From: Emticicia sp051209875
GTDB lineage: Bacteria > Bacteroidota > Bacteroidia > Cytophagales > Spirosomataceae
Assembly: GCF_051209875.1 (NCBI RefSeq)
Contig: NZ_JBNTQY010000001.1
Coordinates: 3,162,001 to 3,226,000 of the forward strand
Reading direction: 5' to 3'
DNA: 64,000 nucleotides
The translations under genes and the position numbers were made by a program. Below are positions 25,657 through 34,401 of the stretch, one piece after another. Numbering within the stretch: position 1 is the stretch's first letter; every line of letters starts with the position of its first letter. The notes below the pieces were generated by a model. The model saw nothing but the letters and a program-made list of their open reading frames with translations, was not told the DNA's origin and made no database searches.

Positions 25657-26862
25657 TTACGAAATTTTGGCTGCCCTTTGGGCTGGTAAATATGATGCAA
25701 TAAGTGTAATAATAATAATTGCTATTGCTGTTAATACAAAATCCGACGGATTCATTTTCACTGGGTACGCATCTATAATTGCACTCTGCATACCCATTTT
25801 AACTATTCCATATTTTTCTTGCAAATAACAAATTAGTCCCCCAACAATCAATCCAACAATTGCTCCTACAAAAGAAATAATCGCCCCCTCTTTAAAAAAT
25901 ATTTTCTTGATTAATGCCTCATCAGCACCCATTGCAGAAAGTGTTTTTAAGTCATCTTTTTTGTCGATAACAAGCATTGTTAAAGAAAAGAAAATATTAA
26001 ATGATGCAATGCCAATAATGAATATTAGAGCTACAAAGATGAAAAGCTTCTCCCATTTTATCGCCCTAAATAATGTTGCATTCTGCTCATCTTGGTTTTG
26101 AATCAAATAATTGCTTCCCAAAATACTTGCGATTTCATCTTGTACATTTCTAAGATTTGCCTCTGGTTTTAATTGCACCTCTAAAGAAGTTCGTTTGTTT
26201 CCATATTCAGTTAACTGCTGAGCAAAAGAGAGTGGCACATAGACAAAATCATCATGAAATTGTTCTAATGAATAAACCCCTGAAACATTGATAATCAATG
26301 AATTAATATTATCTTGAGGGTTAAGCGAAATCGTTTTGTTATTTCTTGGATACCATATTTCGAGTGGTTCGATAATGTTTTGCAATGAAATATTCAAAGC
26401 CATGTATACGTTTCCTCCAATAAAAGCATAGTTTATACTATCTTTAGAAAGCACAAAATTCCCCTCCACCAAAGATTCTTTTAAACGACTGTGCTTTTGG
26501 AATGTGTCATCAACACCTTTAAGATTAACAACCATTTGCGAATTATTATATTTCACAAGAGCATTATCTTGAATGACTTCTGTCACATAAGCAACACCAG
26601 ACAATTCCTTTATTTTCAGCAACTTATCTTTTTCTAAAACAAAACTTTTCCCACTCGCTGCTGAAATTTTAATATCTGGGTCAAAAGACTTAAAGATTTG
26701 TCTATTTAAATCTTCTAACCCATTAAAAACTGACAAGACAATTACCAAAGCCATTGTACCAACACCAATACCCAACATAGAAATAATGGATATAAAATTG
26801 ATAAAGCTTTTCTTCTTTTTAGAAAAAAAATACCGCTTAGCTATTAATAATGATAGGTTCAA
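25657..26862 (-). CDS. LolE-like FtsX-family permease
   Basis: A 401-residue membrane protein: helix about 20-45 (INFISIISMLGIGVGTMALVIVLSVFNGLEDL), periplasmic domain, then three helices (FIFVALIFIIGIASFNIFFSLTML; ISFVGAIVGLIVGGLICYL; FVLTAIAIIIITLIASYLPA). The cytoplasmic loop LSAMGADEALIKKIFF is the coupling helix region. The start is TTG (26860-26862): no in-frame ATG precedes it before a stop, and MNLSLLIAKRYFFSKKK is the normal family start. It lies 69 bp downstream of rbfA, an arrangement common in Bacteroidota. Likely function is lipoprotein release from the inner membrane. Confidence 0.87.
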   Translation of the reverse strand: MNLSLLIAKRYFFSKKKKSFINFISIISMLGIGVGTMALVIVLSVFNGLEDLNRQIFKSFDPDIKISAASGKSFVLEKDKLLKIKELSGVAYVTEVIQDNALVKYNNSQMVVNLKGVDDTFQKHSRLKESLVEGNFVLSKDSINYAFIGGNVYMALNISLQNIIEPLEIWYPRNNKTISLNPQDNINSLIINVSGVYSLEQFHDDFVYVPLSFAQQLTEYGNKRTSLEVQLKPEANLRNVQDEIASILGSNYLIQNQDEQNATLFRAIKWEKLFIFVALIFIIGIASFNIFFSLTMLVIDKKDDLKTLSAMGADEALIKKIFFKEGAIISFVGAIVGLIVGGLICYLQEKYGIVKMGMQSAIIDAYPVKMNPSDFVLTAIAIIIITLIASYLPAQRAAKIS

Positions 26863-26931
26863 AAAGTTTTTTTGGTTTAATAGAGTCCTTCAATTACCTT
26901 GTTTGCCAACATTTGTCATAAATCACATAAC

Positions 26932-27303
26932 TTAATCTTCATCAACGGGAGCAGGAGGAATAAGAATATTTGCAAATAAAGCATCAATCTTCTGAGCATA
27001 TTCGGCAGTATCATCAATATAAAATTGCAATTGAGGGATAATTCTAAACTGATGTCTTACTCTTTCAGCCAAATGATTACGAATTACCTTCGTATTTTCC
27101 CTTATGATTTGTAAAAGTCCTTCTTTGTCTTTTGCAAGCAAAAAACTCATATAAACTCTTGCTATCGCCAAATCAGGCGTTGTTTTCACATCAGTTATTG
27201 TTACAAATGCACCATCAAATGCAGTTCTCATTTCACGTTGAAAAATCTCTCCCAAGTCTTTCTGAATTTGTTTTGCTACCTGTCTTTGTCGTTTCGTTTC
27301 CAT
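26932..27303 (-). CDS. rbfA: Ribosome-binding factor A
   Basis: A 123-residue protein with the RbfA KH-like fold: an N-terminal KRQRQVAKQIQKDLGEIFQRE, then ITDVKTTPDLAIARVYMSF, and IIPQLQFYIDDTAEYAQKID. RbfA binds the 30S precursor near 16S rRNA helix 1 and helps its maturation, especially in the cold. Length matches the family (about 115-135). It is followed in the same direction by the LolE-like permease. Confidence 0.95.
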   Translation of the reverse strand: METKRQRQVAKQIQKDLGEIFQREMRTAFDGAFVTITDVKTTPDLAIARVYMSFLLAKDKEGLLQIIRENTKVIRNHLAERVRHQFRIIPQLQFYIDDTAEYAQKIDALFANILIPPAPVDED

Positions 27304-27326
27304 CTTAAACTAATTTTTGAATGTTG

Positions 27327-27401
27327 GAATGATTGAATGATTGAATTTGAAATAAACCCAATATTTAAAAACAGATGATCTATTCAATCATTCTATCATT
27401 C
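27327..27401. repeat. Inverted array of GAATGATTGAAT-type words
   Basis: GAATGATTGAATGATTGAAT at 27327-27346 pairs with ATTCAATCATTCTATCATTC at 27382-27401 (19 of 20). Both arms consist of a repeated 8-base word. CACTCAATCATCATT continues beyond the right arm. It lies between divergent genes (rbfA and 27517), so it is not a simple terminator. Confidence 0.65.
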
Positions 27402-27484
27402 ACTCAATCATCATTATTTTCACAAATATCCGCATTTTTTTGGGTTAAATAAAGTAAAGTTTCTTACATCAAATACTTTTTTCA

Positions 27485-27492
27485 TAACTTTG
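27485..27492 (+). promoter_or_regulatory. Candidate -7 box of the 27517 gene
   Basis: TAACTTTG, an exact TAnnTTTG match. With a transcript start near 27499 the leader before the TTG start at 27517 would be only about 18 bases. Confidence 0.4.
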
Positions 27493-27516
27493 CAATGAAT
27501 ACTAAATTTTACTGCC

Positions 27517-28926
27517 TTGTTAACATTTTTTAGATTAAATTCTCTGTTTCATATTTTTTCGCTGCTTTTGCTTGTTTTGCTTGTAAAGCTACCTTTTTTT
27601 GGTGACAAACTTCCAATTCTTTTACCAGAGTTAGAATGGATGATTGTAGGCGAAAAGATACATAATGGTAGTTTTTTATATAAAGAACTCTGGACAAATG
27701 TTGGCCCTTTATCTGCATTTGTCTATTGGGTTATTGATGTTTCATTTGGTAGAACACAATCAGCTTATGAGTTTATTGCAATATTAATTACCTATTTTCA
27801 GGCATTATACTTTACATTTGTTTGTAATACACGCCAAACATTTCTCGAAAAAAATTACACTCCAGGCTTAATATATATATTAATGATGAGCCTTTCGTTC
27901 GACATGACGAAGCTTTCACCTGTTTTACTTTCTACTACATTCCTACTTTTTGCATTCAATAAATTAATTAAACAAATGGAACGCCGTGAAGGCGTTTCTG
28001 ATGAAGTATTTGAAGTAGGACTCTATATTGGTATCGCTGTTTTATTTCATCAACCTTCAATGATTTTTATTTTTTGGGGAATCGCCTCATTAATATTTTT
28101 CACAAATGCCAACCTTAGACAACATTTCCTTGCTATTCTTGGCTTTACTTTACCGCTTTTTCTCGCTGCTTTGTATTTCTATTTCTATGATAGTCTTGAT
28201 GAATTCAAATATAACTGGTTTAGTGGTATTTTCAGGATAAAACAATACAGCTTAGAAGATTTTAAAAGTGCATTAATAGCCATTTCAATTCCATCTGCAC
28301 TCTCATTCTTTGGTTTTTTAAGTCTTACTCGTGTAAGTCGTTACAACAGTTATCAACAACGTACACAACAAATTATGTTGATTTGGATATTTGCGGCTAT
28401 GTTGGCTCTATTTTTATCGCCCAATGTATCACCTATGCAATTTATTATTTTTGTTCCGTGTTTTGCCTTTTTTATTACTGGTTTCTTCCTTCATGTTCGT
28501 GGAACTTTCTTGCCAGAAACACTCTTTATGACGCTTTTTGTTTTTATATTATTTGCTCAATATCAAGGAGTTACCCCATTAATTGGCAATGGTTTCAATC
28601 AACTTGCCGATATGAGAATTAAGCCCAAAGACTTGCCGCGTTTCATGAAAGGGCAAAAAATGTTGGTGATTGGAGAGAGAATTGATGAATACAAAGAAGG
28701 GCAATCGGCTACTTGCTATCTCAACTGGGATTTATCAAAAATAGATTTGGAGAATCCCGATAATTATGAAAGTATCATAAATATCTTTGATAATTTTAAG
28801 AAAGACCCTCCAACAATCATTATTGATAAGCAGAATGTGATTCCAAAAATATTTCAAAGGATTCCAGCTTTAGCTGCTGATTATAGAGCAACCAAGTTTA
28901 AAGGTATCTATCAACGAAAATTTTAA
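27517..28926 (+). CDS. Polytopic inner-membrane protein (DUF6427-like)
   Basis: A 469-residue protein with about ten hydrophobic segments, starting with FHIFSLLLLVLLVKLPFF, and a soluble C-terminal stretch (about 375-469; MLVIGERIDEYKEGQSATCYLNWDLS). The early motif ELEWMIVGEKI and PLSAFVYW resemble Bacteroidota DUF6427 or EpsG/DUF2029-like membrane proteins; I cannot place it firmly. No catalytic motif is visible. The start is TTG at 27517; the next in-frame ATG would remove the first membrane helix, and a nearby ATG at 27495 is in another frame and soon stops. Confidence 0.65.
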   Translation: MLTFFRLNSLFHIFSLLLLVLLVKLPFFGDKLPILLPELEWMIVGEKIHNGSFLYKELWTNVGPLSAFVYWVIDVSFGRTQSAYEFIAILITYFQALYFTFVCNTRQTFLEKNYTPGLIYILMMSLSFDMTKLSPVLLSTTFLLFAFNKLIKQMERREGVSDEVFEVGLYIGIAVLFHQPSMIFIFWGIASLIFFTNANLRQHFLAILGFTLPLFLAALYFYFYDSLDEFKYNWFSGIFRIKQYSLEDFKSALIAISIPSALSFFGFLSLTRVSRYNSYQQRTQQIMLIWIFAAMLALFLSPNVSPMQFIIFVPCFAFFITGFFLHVRGTFLPETLFMTLFVFILFAQYQGVTPLIGNGFNQLADMRIKPKDLPRFMKGQKMLVIGERIDEYKEGQSATCYLNWDLSKIDLENPDNYESIINIFDNFKKDPPTIIIDKQNVIPKIFQRIPALAADYRATKFKGIYQRKF

Positions 28927-29023
28927 GGTTTTTTTAAGTTCAAATAAGTATTGAGCTTTATTTAGCAATAACTATTTTACATTCACATCAGTATTTCTTG
29001 TAAAACTGTTTTTGGTATCGATA

Positions 29024-29061
29024 AAAAAAGGTTCTCTTTGTATCAAAAGAGAACCTTTTTT
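29024..29061. terminator. Bidirectional terminator hairpin
   Basis: A perfect 16-bp stem: AAAAAAGGTTCTCTTT at 29024-29039 and its complement at 29046-29061, loop GTATCA, with A and T tracts at the stem base serving both convergent genes (ends 28926 and 29080). Confidence 0.9.
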
Positions 29062-29079
29062 ATTATTAAATCTTGCAAA

Positions 29080-30261
29080 TTAATTTGCACTAATACTTTC
29101 AGTAAGTCTGATCTTTTCAGCTTTAGGGTTTGGATTAGCTGGTTTATCACCAACGTTTAATTCATCTTTCTTCAATTGAAGCCTTCTTACCTCAAGTAAA
29201 CTACCTACCAAGAAATAGCAAATCAATAAGAATATGATAAAGAAACATAGCTCAGTATTCGTAAAATAACTTCTTGCCATGTAGGTAAGGGCGGTAAGAG
29301 CGATTGTTACAAAATATAGAGAAAATGAAGCCTGAAGATGCGATAAATTATTGTCAATCAGCAAATGGTGCATGTGAAGACGATCAGCTTTAAAAGGAGA
29401 TTTTCCACGCAAAATTCGAATGGCAAATACTCGAATGGTGTCAAAAATAGGGATAATTAAGATAACAATGGCAATCACAGGAGCACTTACAAAAGAAATA
29501 TCTGATTCCCAAGCGTGCATTACATTGAAGTGTATAAATTTAACCGCCAAAACTGTAATAATATAACCAATAATCAATGAACCTGTATCGCCCATAAAAA
29601 TCTTGTTGGTATGGGAAAAATTAAATCGCAAAAAGCCAACCAATGAGCCCGCCAGACACAAAGCTAAACAAGCCAAAGAATAATGGTGATTAACAAGAAA
29701 CCAAAGCCCAAATCCTGTGCTAGCAATCATCGCAATTCCACCTGCTAAACCATCAATACCATCAATCAGGTTAAAGGCATTAATCATTGCCACAAAAAAG
29801 AAAATTGTCAAAAGAATACTAATGATATACGGGATGTGGCTAATACCAAAAATTCCAAATAAATCTGAAATTCTTAAATCACTACCAACAACAACAATTG
29901 CTGAAGCCATGATTTGTACAATGATTTTTTTGGTAGGAGAAAGTGCGTATAAATCATCCTTTACACCCAAAAAGAACAGAATAACCGTTCCTGCAAAAAC
30001 TTTATGAATTAAAATACCTTCATCGCCAAAATTCCAAATCATATACCCAATGAGTATGCCTGCAAAGATAGCAACGCCACCAAAAGTTGGTGTAGGTGTC
30101 TTATGAGAGCTTCGTTTAACAGGGTTATCCATCAACCCTCGAAGTCCACTAATATTAATGATTACGGGAATTGAACGCAAATTGATAACCATTGCAACAA
30201 TTGCCGAAATCAGGATTTGAATATTTTTGTCTGGTATAAGTGATTCAAATGTAGAGAACAT
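29080..30261 (-). CDS. MraY/WecA-type undecaprenyl-phosphate sugar-1-phosphate transferase
   Basis: A 393-residue protein with about 11 membrane helices that transfers a sugar-1-phosphate (often GlcNAc-1-P) from a UDP-sugar to undecaprenyl phosphate, starting O-antigen or other glycan synthesis on the inner leaflet. Signature sites are GVKDDLYAL (Asp pair), NAFNLIDGIDGLAGG, MGDTGSLIIGY and the WecA-type basic motif HMHHLLI near the C terminus. MraY itself would be in the division cluster, so a WecA role is more likely. The tail is polar and Lys/Asn/Pro-rich. A WcaF-like acetyltransferase lies upstream in the same direction. Confidence 0.9.
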   Translation of the reverse strand: MFSTFESLIPDKNIQILISAIVAMVINLRSIPVIINISGLRGLMDNPVKRSSHKTPTPTFGGVAIFAGILIGYMIWNFGDEGILIHKVFAGTVILFFLGVKDDLYALSPTKKIIVQIMASAIVVVGSDLRISDLFGIFGISHIPYIISILLTIFFFVAMINAFNLIDGIDGLAGGIAMIASTGFGLWFLVNHHYSLACLALCLAGSLVGFLRFNFSHTNKIFMGDTGSLIIGYIITVLAVKFIHFNVMHAWESDISFVSAPVIAIVILIIPIFDTIRVFAIRILRGKSPFKADRLHMHHLLIDNNLSHLQASFSLYFVTIALTALTYMARSYFTNTELCFFIIFLLICYFLVGSLLEVRRLQLKKDELNVGDKPANPNPKAEKIRLTESISAN

Positions 30262-30362
30262 CAGAAAGAATATTTATCGAATTTTGGGCTAACAATTATT
30301 TACAAAATAAATACTTTTTCAAACAAAAAAAGTATAAATACGGAATATTTTTATTGATTTAT

Positions 30363-30929
30363 TTATCTAATGGCGATAATTCGCTCACGGATACGTTGTG
30401 CTGGATTACCCTGATAGATTGAATAAGACTCAAGATTCTTTGTAGCAACCGAATTGACAGTTAGAACAGCGTGTGAATAGCAAGTTACACCTCCACAAAC
30501 TACAGCTTTTGCTCCAATCCAGGCACCTTCTTCAATAATGATTGGTTTCACAATTAAATCAAATGTATCTTTTCCAAAATCATGATTTCCTGTGAGTAGC
30601 ATCGCACCTTGTGAAATACAAGCATTATCTCCAATTTTCACTTTATCTAAATTATCAATCCAAATACTTTCTCCAAGCCATACATTATTTCCAACTTCCA
30701 AATTCCATGGATACTTAATATTGATTCCGTGCTTCATCATTACATTACTACCAATTTTAGCACCAAATTTCCTTAAAATAAAAACTTTTATCGAAACGGG
30801 TATCAATAAGTATGATTTAATAAAAATACGATTTGCCAAAAACCAAAACACTGAAAGGAAGATCCCCCTAGTAAGGTTTGATTTTTTATACCAATCATTA
30901 TTATATTTTGATAAATCTGTTTTAATCAT
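30363..30929 (-). CDS. WcaF-like hexapeptide-repeat acetyltransferase
   Basis: A 188-residue left-handed beta-helix acetyltransferase that matches colanic-acid WcaF-type enzymes in length and order: YNNDWYKKS and FWFLANRIFIKSYLLIP at the N terminus (membrane-associating), hexapeptide coils from about residue 60 (IGSNVMMKHGINIKYP, LEVGNNVWLGESIWI, KIGDNACISQGAM), then TGNHDFGKDTFDL with the likely catalytic His, and IYQGNPAQRIRER. It probably O-acetylates a surface-glycan sugar using acetyl-CoA. It sits 101 bp upstream of the WecA-type gene, consistent with a shared glycan role. Confidence 0.87.
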   Translation of the reverse strand: MIKTDLSKYNNDWYKKSNLTRGIFLSVFWFLANRIFIKSYLLIPVSIKVFILRKFGAKIGSNVMMKHGINIKYPWNLEVGNNVWLGESIWIDNLDKVKIGDNACISQGAMLLTGNHDFGKDTFDLIVKPIIIEEGAWIGAKAVVCGGVTCYSHAVLTVNSVATKNLESYSIYQGNPAQRIRERIIAIR

Positions 30930-31035
30930 TTAGACAACATTTATTTAAAAAAGTTACAAAATTTGTAATATGTTTTAACTCATTATTAATAAATATACTA
31001 CTTTTTAATTTATAAGTAATTGATAATTAATGCTT

Positions 31036-32292
31036 TTATAAAGATTGAAGTTTAGCGATTAATTGACCACTTTTTTGTCGTCCTTCATCAAGTCGATCAG
31101 ATAAATACGCTTTTGTTGCTTCAAAATGTTTTCGGTAGCTTTCTTTATCTCCCATTTCTACAATATTAGCCCATTCATGTACGGCTGTATGAAAAGCCAA
31201 ATCTTCTCCTCGTATTGATTTATCAAATAGAGCGGCCGAAATGGTTTCTTCCAATAAATCTTCATTGAGAAATAGATACTCAGCCATTCCTACACGAAGT
31301 TTGAATGGAGGTGTTTGACAAATCAAGTTTTTATAAGGATTTGTTCCTAATTTATGCCAAGTATCAACCATTGCTAATAGACTAAGATGAGAATTGGGTT
31401 TATGTCCAAAATCTTGACTTAAACTAAATTCACTCATAATTTTGTCATCCAGCATTAATGTTTCTGATTTGTCTTTAAAAACAAGATCGCGTGCTGCATA
31501 AATTCTTTTTCTGAACTTTTTTTCGTTTTCTTCGATCATCAATTCAAAAAGTTCACTTTCTGCCTTTGCATAGCTTCTAACATCTTTTTTGGCATAAGGA
31601 TTGAGCAAGGCAAGTCCCGAATAAACATGAAATTTATAGCTATAAATGCGTAAAGTCATCAAAAACTTTACATTATCGAGTCCATTTGGATGCAAAACAT
31701 TTTCCCATGGATAAACTTTTCTGTGCATAAAGGCAGTCCCAATACTTTCAAATCCAACGTGTGTAACCGCCTGAATATCAGCCATCATGCGGTCATGTGC
31801 ATGAAAATCTTCTAATTGATGAATATTTGAACCAATTTTAGTGAAAATTTTTATTGTCTCATCAAAAGCATCATTGTTTGCTCGATGGTTGATAAGCACA
31901 AGCGTTTGACCTATTGGATTGACAGCAGGGCCGTAGAGGGCATGACAAGTAACAATTTGGGTATCTTTCGGAAGATACTTTTCAAAAGCAATAATTTCGG
32001 GGGTTTTTACAGAAGTTTGCCCAGCTACAATCGCACCATATTTAGTAGATGGCCCACACTGGGCAACTACTTTTTCAATATTTTCGGCCTCAACTGAATA
32101 TAGAATAAAATCACAAATACGTGAAACAGCTATGCCATCACTCAAGATTTGGATGCCAAAACTGTTTAATTCGTTTTCTAAAATTTCTCGATTTTGTGGC
32201 AAATCACAACCATATACCTCATAACCAGCATTTGCCCAAATTCGAGCAAACATTTTACCCATATCGCCTAAACCTATAATTCCTATTTTCAT
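31036..32292 (-). CDS. Prephenate dehydrogenase, Tyr1-like
   Basis: A 418-residue cytoplasmic enzyme. The Rossmann domain begins IGIIGLGDMGKMFARIW (NAD(P) binding), followed by ILYSVEAENIEKVV and TCHALYGPAVNP, where His is the expected catalytic residue of prephenate dehydrogenases. The long helical C-terminal half (about 180-418; DRMMADIQAVTHVGFESIGTAF) is more like the fungal Tyr1 type than the short bacterial TyrA. It oxidatively decarboxylates prephenate to 4-hydroxyphenylpyruvate for tyrosine. No other aromatic-pathway gene is near. Single gene by spacing. Confidence 0.82.
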   Translation of the reverse strand: MKIGIIGLGDMGKMFARIWANAGYEVYGCDLPQNREILENELNSFGIQILSDGIAVSRICDFILYSVEAENIEKVVAQCGPSTKYGAIVAGQTSVKTPEIIAFEKYLPKDTQIVTCHALYGPAVNPIGQTLVLINHRANNDAFDETIKIFTKIGSNIHQLEDFHAHDRMMADIQAVTHVGFESIGTAFMHRKVYPWENVLHPNGLDNVKFLMTLRIYSYKFHVYSGLALLNPYAKKDVRSYAKAESELFELMIEENEKKFRKRIYAARDLVFKDKSETLMLDDKIMSEFSLSQDFGHKPNSHLSLLAMVDTWHKLGTNPYKNLICQTPPFKLRVGMAEYLFLNEDLLEETISAALFDKSIRGEDLAFHTAVHEWANIVEMGDKESYRKHFEATKAYLSDRLDEGRQKSGQLIAKLQSL

Positions 32293-32402
32293 TAATTCAA
32301 TAAGTCAATGTGAGCATGAGTGAATGTTTAATTTTTCAGCACATACATATTCTTTGTCTAATAATATTTAATTTTGGTCTTTAATAGTACAAATTAACAA
32401 AA

Positions 32403-32430
32403 ATTCACTCATTCACTCATTCACTCATTC
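32403..32430. repeat. Tandem ATTCACTC repeat (3.5 copies)
   Basis: Three full copies of ATTCACTC and a half copy end 11 bp before the start of the DUF486 gene. The inverse word GAGTGAAT occurs at 32318-32325 at the other side of the same gap, so the gap is bracketed by inverted words. Confidence 0.6.
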
Positions 32431-32441
32431 GAAATTATTTC

Positions 32442-32768
32442 ATGCGTTCAATAGTATTACTTATCGTTTCCAATACATTCATGACCTTTGCATGGTATGG
32501 ACATTTGAAACGTCCTGATTTGCCAATATGGAAAGCAATATTGATTAGTTGGGGAATTGCCTTTTTTGAATACCTTTTTATGGTTCCTGCCAATCGACTC
32601 GGCTATGGACAATTCAATGCCTTTCAGCTAAAAACAATTCAAGAAGCGATAACCTTGGTTGTTTTTGTAATTTTTGCTGTACTTTATCTGAAAGAGCCTT
32701 TAAAATGGAATTATTTAGTAGGATTTGGGCTCATATTTTTGGCTGTCTGGGTTGTTTTTAGGAAATAA
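32442..32768 (+). CDS. DUF486/DMT-family small membrane protein
   Basis: A 108-residue protein with four membrane helices: RSIVLLIVSNTFMTFAW, WKAILISWGIAFFEYLFMVPA, FQLKTIQEAITLVVFVIFAVLYL, and WNYLVGFGLIFLAVWVVF. ANRLGYGQFN between helices 2 and 3 is a conserved loop of this family, which resembles small multidrug-resistance (SMR) transporters. Function in transport is not known. A strong terminator follows. The start ATG lies just after a tandem ATTCACTC array. Confidence 0.88.
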   Translation: MRSIVLLIVSNTFMTFAWYGHLKRPDLPIWKAILISWGIAFFEYLFMVPANRLGYGQFNAFQLKTIQEAITLVVFVIFAVLYLKEPLKWNYLVGFGLIFLAVWVVFRK

Positions 32769-32785
32769 AAATCTCCATTTTATAA

Positions 32786-32819
32786 AAAAGGATTACATAA
32801 ATATTTATGTAATCCTTTT
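32786..32819. terminator. Bidirectional terminator hairpin
   Basis: AAAAGGATTACATAAA at 32786-32801 and its complement at 32804-32819 form a perfect 16-bp stem with only two bases between, followed by a T tract. It ends the DUF486 gene and the convergent gene ending at 32845. Confidence 0.88.
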
Positions 32820-32844
32820 ATTTTTTTAATAACATCTGGCAAGT

Positions 32845-34149
32845 CTATTTTTCTGAAATGCCATATTTCTCAACATATTTCTTGTTTAATCTTTTTTGTT
32901 TGTCGTCTAAGTCAATCTTTTTACCTCTTATAAAAGCATAAACAACTTTGTTAGTTTTCATATCAAGAATATCGCCTGTCGAGACCGCAATGGTAGCCAT
33001 CTTTCCAACTTCGAGTGTACCTACTTGCTTATCAATATCCAAAATTTTTGCATTATTTAAAGTAATCATTTTTAAGGCATCTTCCTTCTCCATCCCAAAT
33101 GCAGCAGCAGTTCCTGCCGCAAAAGGTAAATTTCTTGTACGCCAAAACTCTTCAGTATAAAACATTCCTGTAAGAATACCCGCTTTCATTAATTTTGCAG
33201 GAAGTTTATATGGATTCCAAACATCTTCGTCAACTGTACTTGGAAGACGATGCGTTGGAGCAACAATTACTGGAATACTATTTTCTTTCAAAAAATCAAT
33301 AGCTAAATCAGCTTCTTCTCCACCAACAATTACAATATTTTTGATTTTATATTGTTGGGCAAGTCTCACCGACTCAATAATTTCTTTGCCCGATTCAGTT
33401 CTAATAAATAGTCGCTTAGAGCCATCAAAAAGCCCTCTTGTGGCTTCTAATTTTGCATTTTTAATAGTTGGAGTAGTCGTTTCAGCATAAGCGAGTGCAT
33501 CTGCGAAAAACTTATGCAAATCGTTTTTTTGTTCGATATATTTATCGTTTTTCTTGATTACAAATTTAGACTCTTCAAAGCTAAATTGACGAGCAATAAG
33601 GGTTGGATAATTTAACCAAATGCCATCATCTTTTTTTAGGGCTGCATCCTCCCAATTCCAACCATCATATTCCATCACAGAAGAAGTACCCGAAATAATA
33701 CCTCCTTCTGGAGTTGTTTGACCAATCAACACTCCATTTCCACGAATAGTAGGAATCACTTCAGAATCAGTATTGTGAGCAATCAAAGTTCGCACATTTG
33801 GATTGAAAGAGCCCGTTTCGGTTTGGTCAAGAGTTGATCGAACCGATGTAATTTCTATCAAACCTGCCCATGCTGCAGGAGCAATAATGCCTGGATAAAC
33901 AGATTTACCACTTACATTGATGATTTCAGTATTTGATTTGTTGAAATTTGTTGAAGCATCTCCGACAGCAGTAATCATTCCTTTATCGAATACGATTGTA
34001 CCATTTTGAATAATTTTTCCATCGCCAACATGAATAGTGGCACCCACTAATGCAATAGGCTTTGATTGAGGTGATGCGGGGGCAGGATTTTGTGAAAATC
34101 CTAAAAAGCTTATAAATAGTAAACTGAGAAGTGATAATTGTTTGTTCAT
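32845..34149 (-). CDS. Exported amidohydrolase-like protein, probable pseudoenzyme
   Basis: A 434-residue exported protein; the signal peptide ends near FLGFSQ. It has the amidohydrolase frame: start beta sandwich IALVGATIHVGDGKIIQNGTI, GKSVYPGII, and the closing sandwich DIDKQVGTLEVGKMATIAVSTGDILDM. After YPG the family normally has D-x-H-x-H for metal binding; here the sequence is IIAPAAWAGLIEIT, so the first metal motif is missing, and only isolated His residues follow. Bacteroidota often encode such proteins beside an active, longer amidohydrolase. It is more likely a structural or binding partner than an enzyme (inference). No frameshift is visible. Confidence 0.82.
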   Translation of the reverse strand: MNKQLSLLSLLFISFLGFSQNPAPASPQSKPIALVGATIHVGDGKIIQNGTIVFDKGMITAVGDASTNFNKSNTEIINVSGKSVYPGIIAPAAWAGLIEITSVRSTLDQTETGSFNPNVRTLIAHNTDSEVIPTIRGNGVLIGQTTPEGGIISGTSSVMEYDGWNWEDAALKKDDGIWLNYPTLIARQFSFEESKFVIKKNDKYIEQKNDLHKFFADALAYAETTTPTIKNAKLEATRGLFDGSKRLFIRTESGKEIIESVRLAQQYKIKNIVIVGGEEADLAIDFLKENSIPVIVAPTHRLPSTVDEDVWNPYKLPAKLMKAGILTGMFYTEEFWRTRNLPFAAGTAAAFGMEKEDALKMITLNNAKILDIDKQVGTLEVGKMATIAVSTGDILDMKTNKVVYAFIRGKKIDLDDKQKRLNKKYVEKYGISEK

Positions 34150-34292
34150 GGGTAGGTTTTAGTTTGATGAACAAATTTTGCAAAAAATATATACATTTCC
34201 AAACATGCTTCTAAATATCATTGTTTTATATATTCAAAGCCAAACTCGAACTTATAGGTATTATTTGATTAACTATAAATAATCAACAAAAA

Positions 34293-34322
34293 AACACAAA
34301 AGAATAAATCCTCTTGTGTTTA
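34293..34322 (-). terminator. Terminator of the HU-like gene
   Basis: AAACACAA at 34293-34300 pairs with TTGTGTTT at 34315-34322. On the minus strand the stem is followed by seven T residues, as expected for a terminator of the gene ending at 34402. Confidence 0.7.
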
Positions 34323-34401
34323 ATTTGAATTTCTCTACTTTTGGGTTTCTATTAGTGCTTTTGTTTATTTTTTAGGAATACGATTGTTATGTAACAATTT
34401 A

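Noticed and set aside
28383..28622. Overlapping small membrane protein inside the 27517-28926 gene
   Set aside because: Its hydrophobic residues mirror those of the main frame in an AT-rich membrane gene, so it is a shadow frame.
32403..32430. Tandem ATTCACTC repeat as a CRISPR-like array
   Set aside because: Units are 8 bases, directly adjacent and without spacers; no cas gene is present.
32845..34149. Frameshift explaining the missing metal motif in the amidohydrolase-like protein
   Set aside because: The reading frame and family pattern continue on both sides of the gap in the motif, so substitution rather than frameshift fits.
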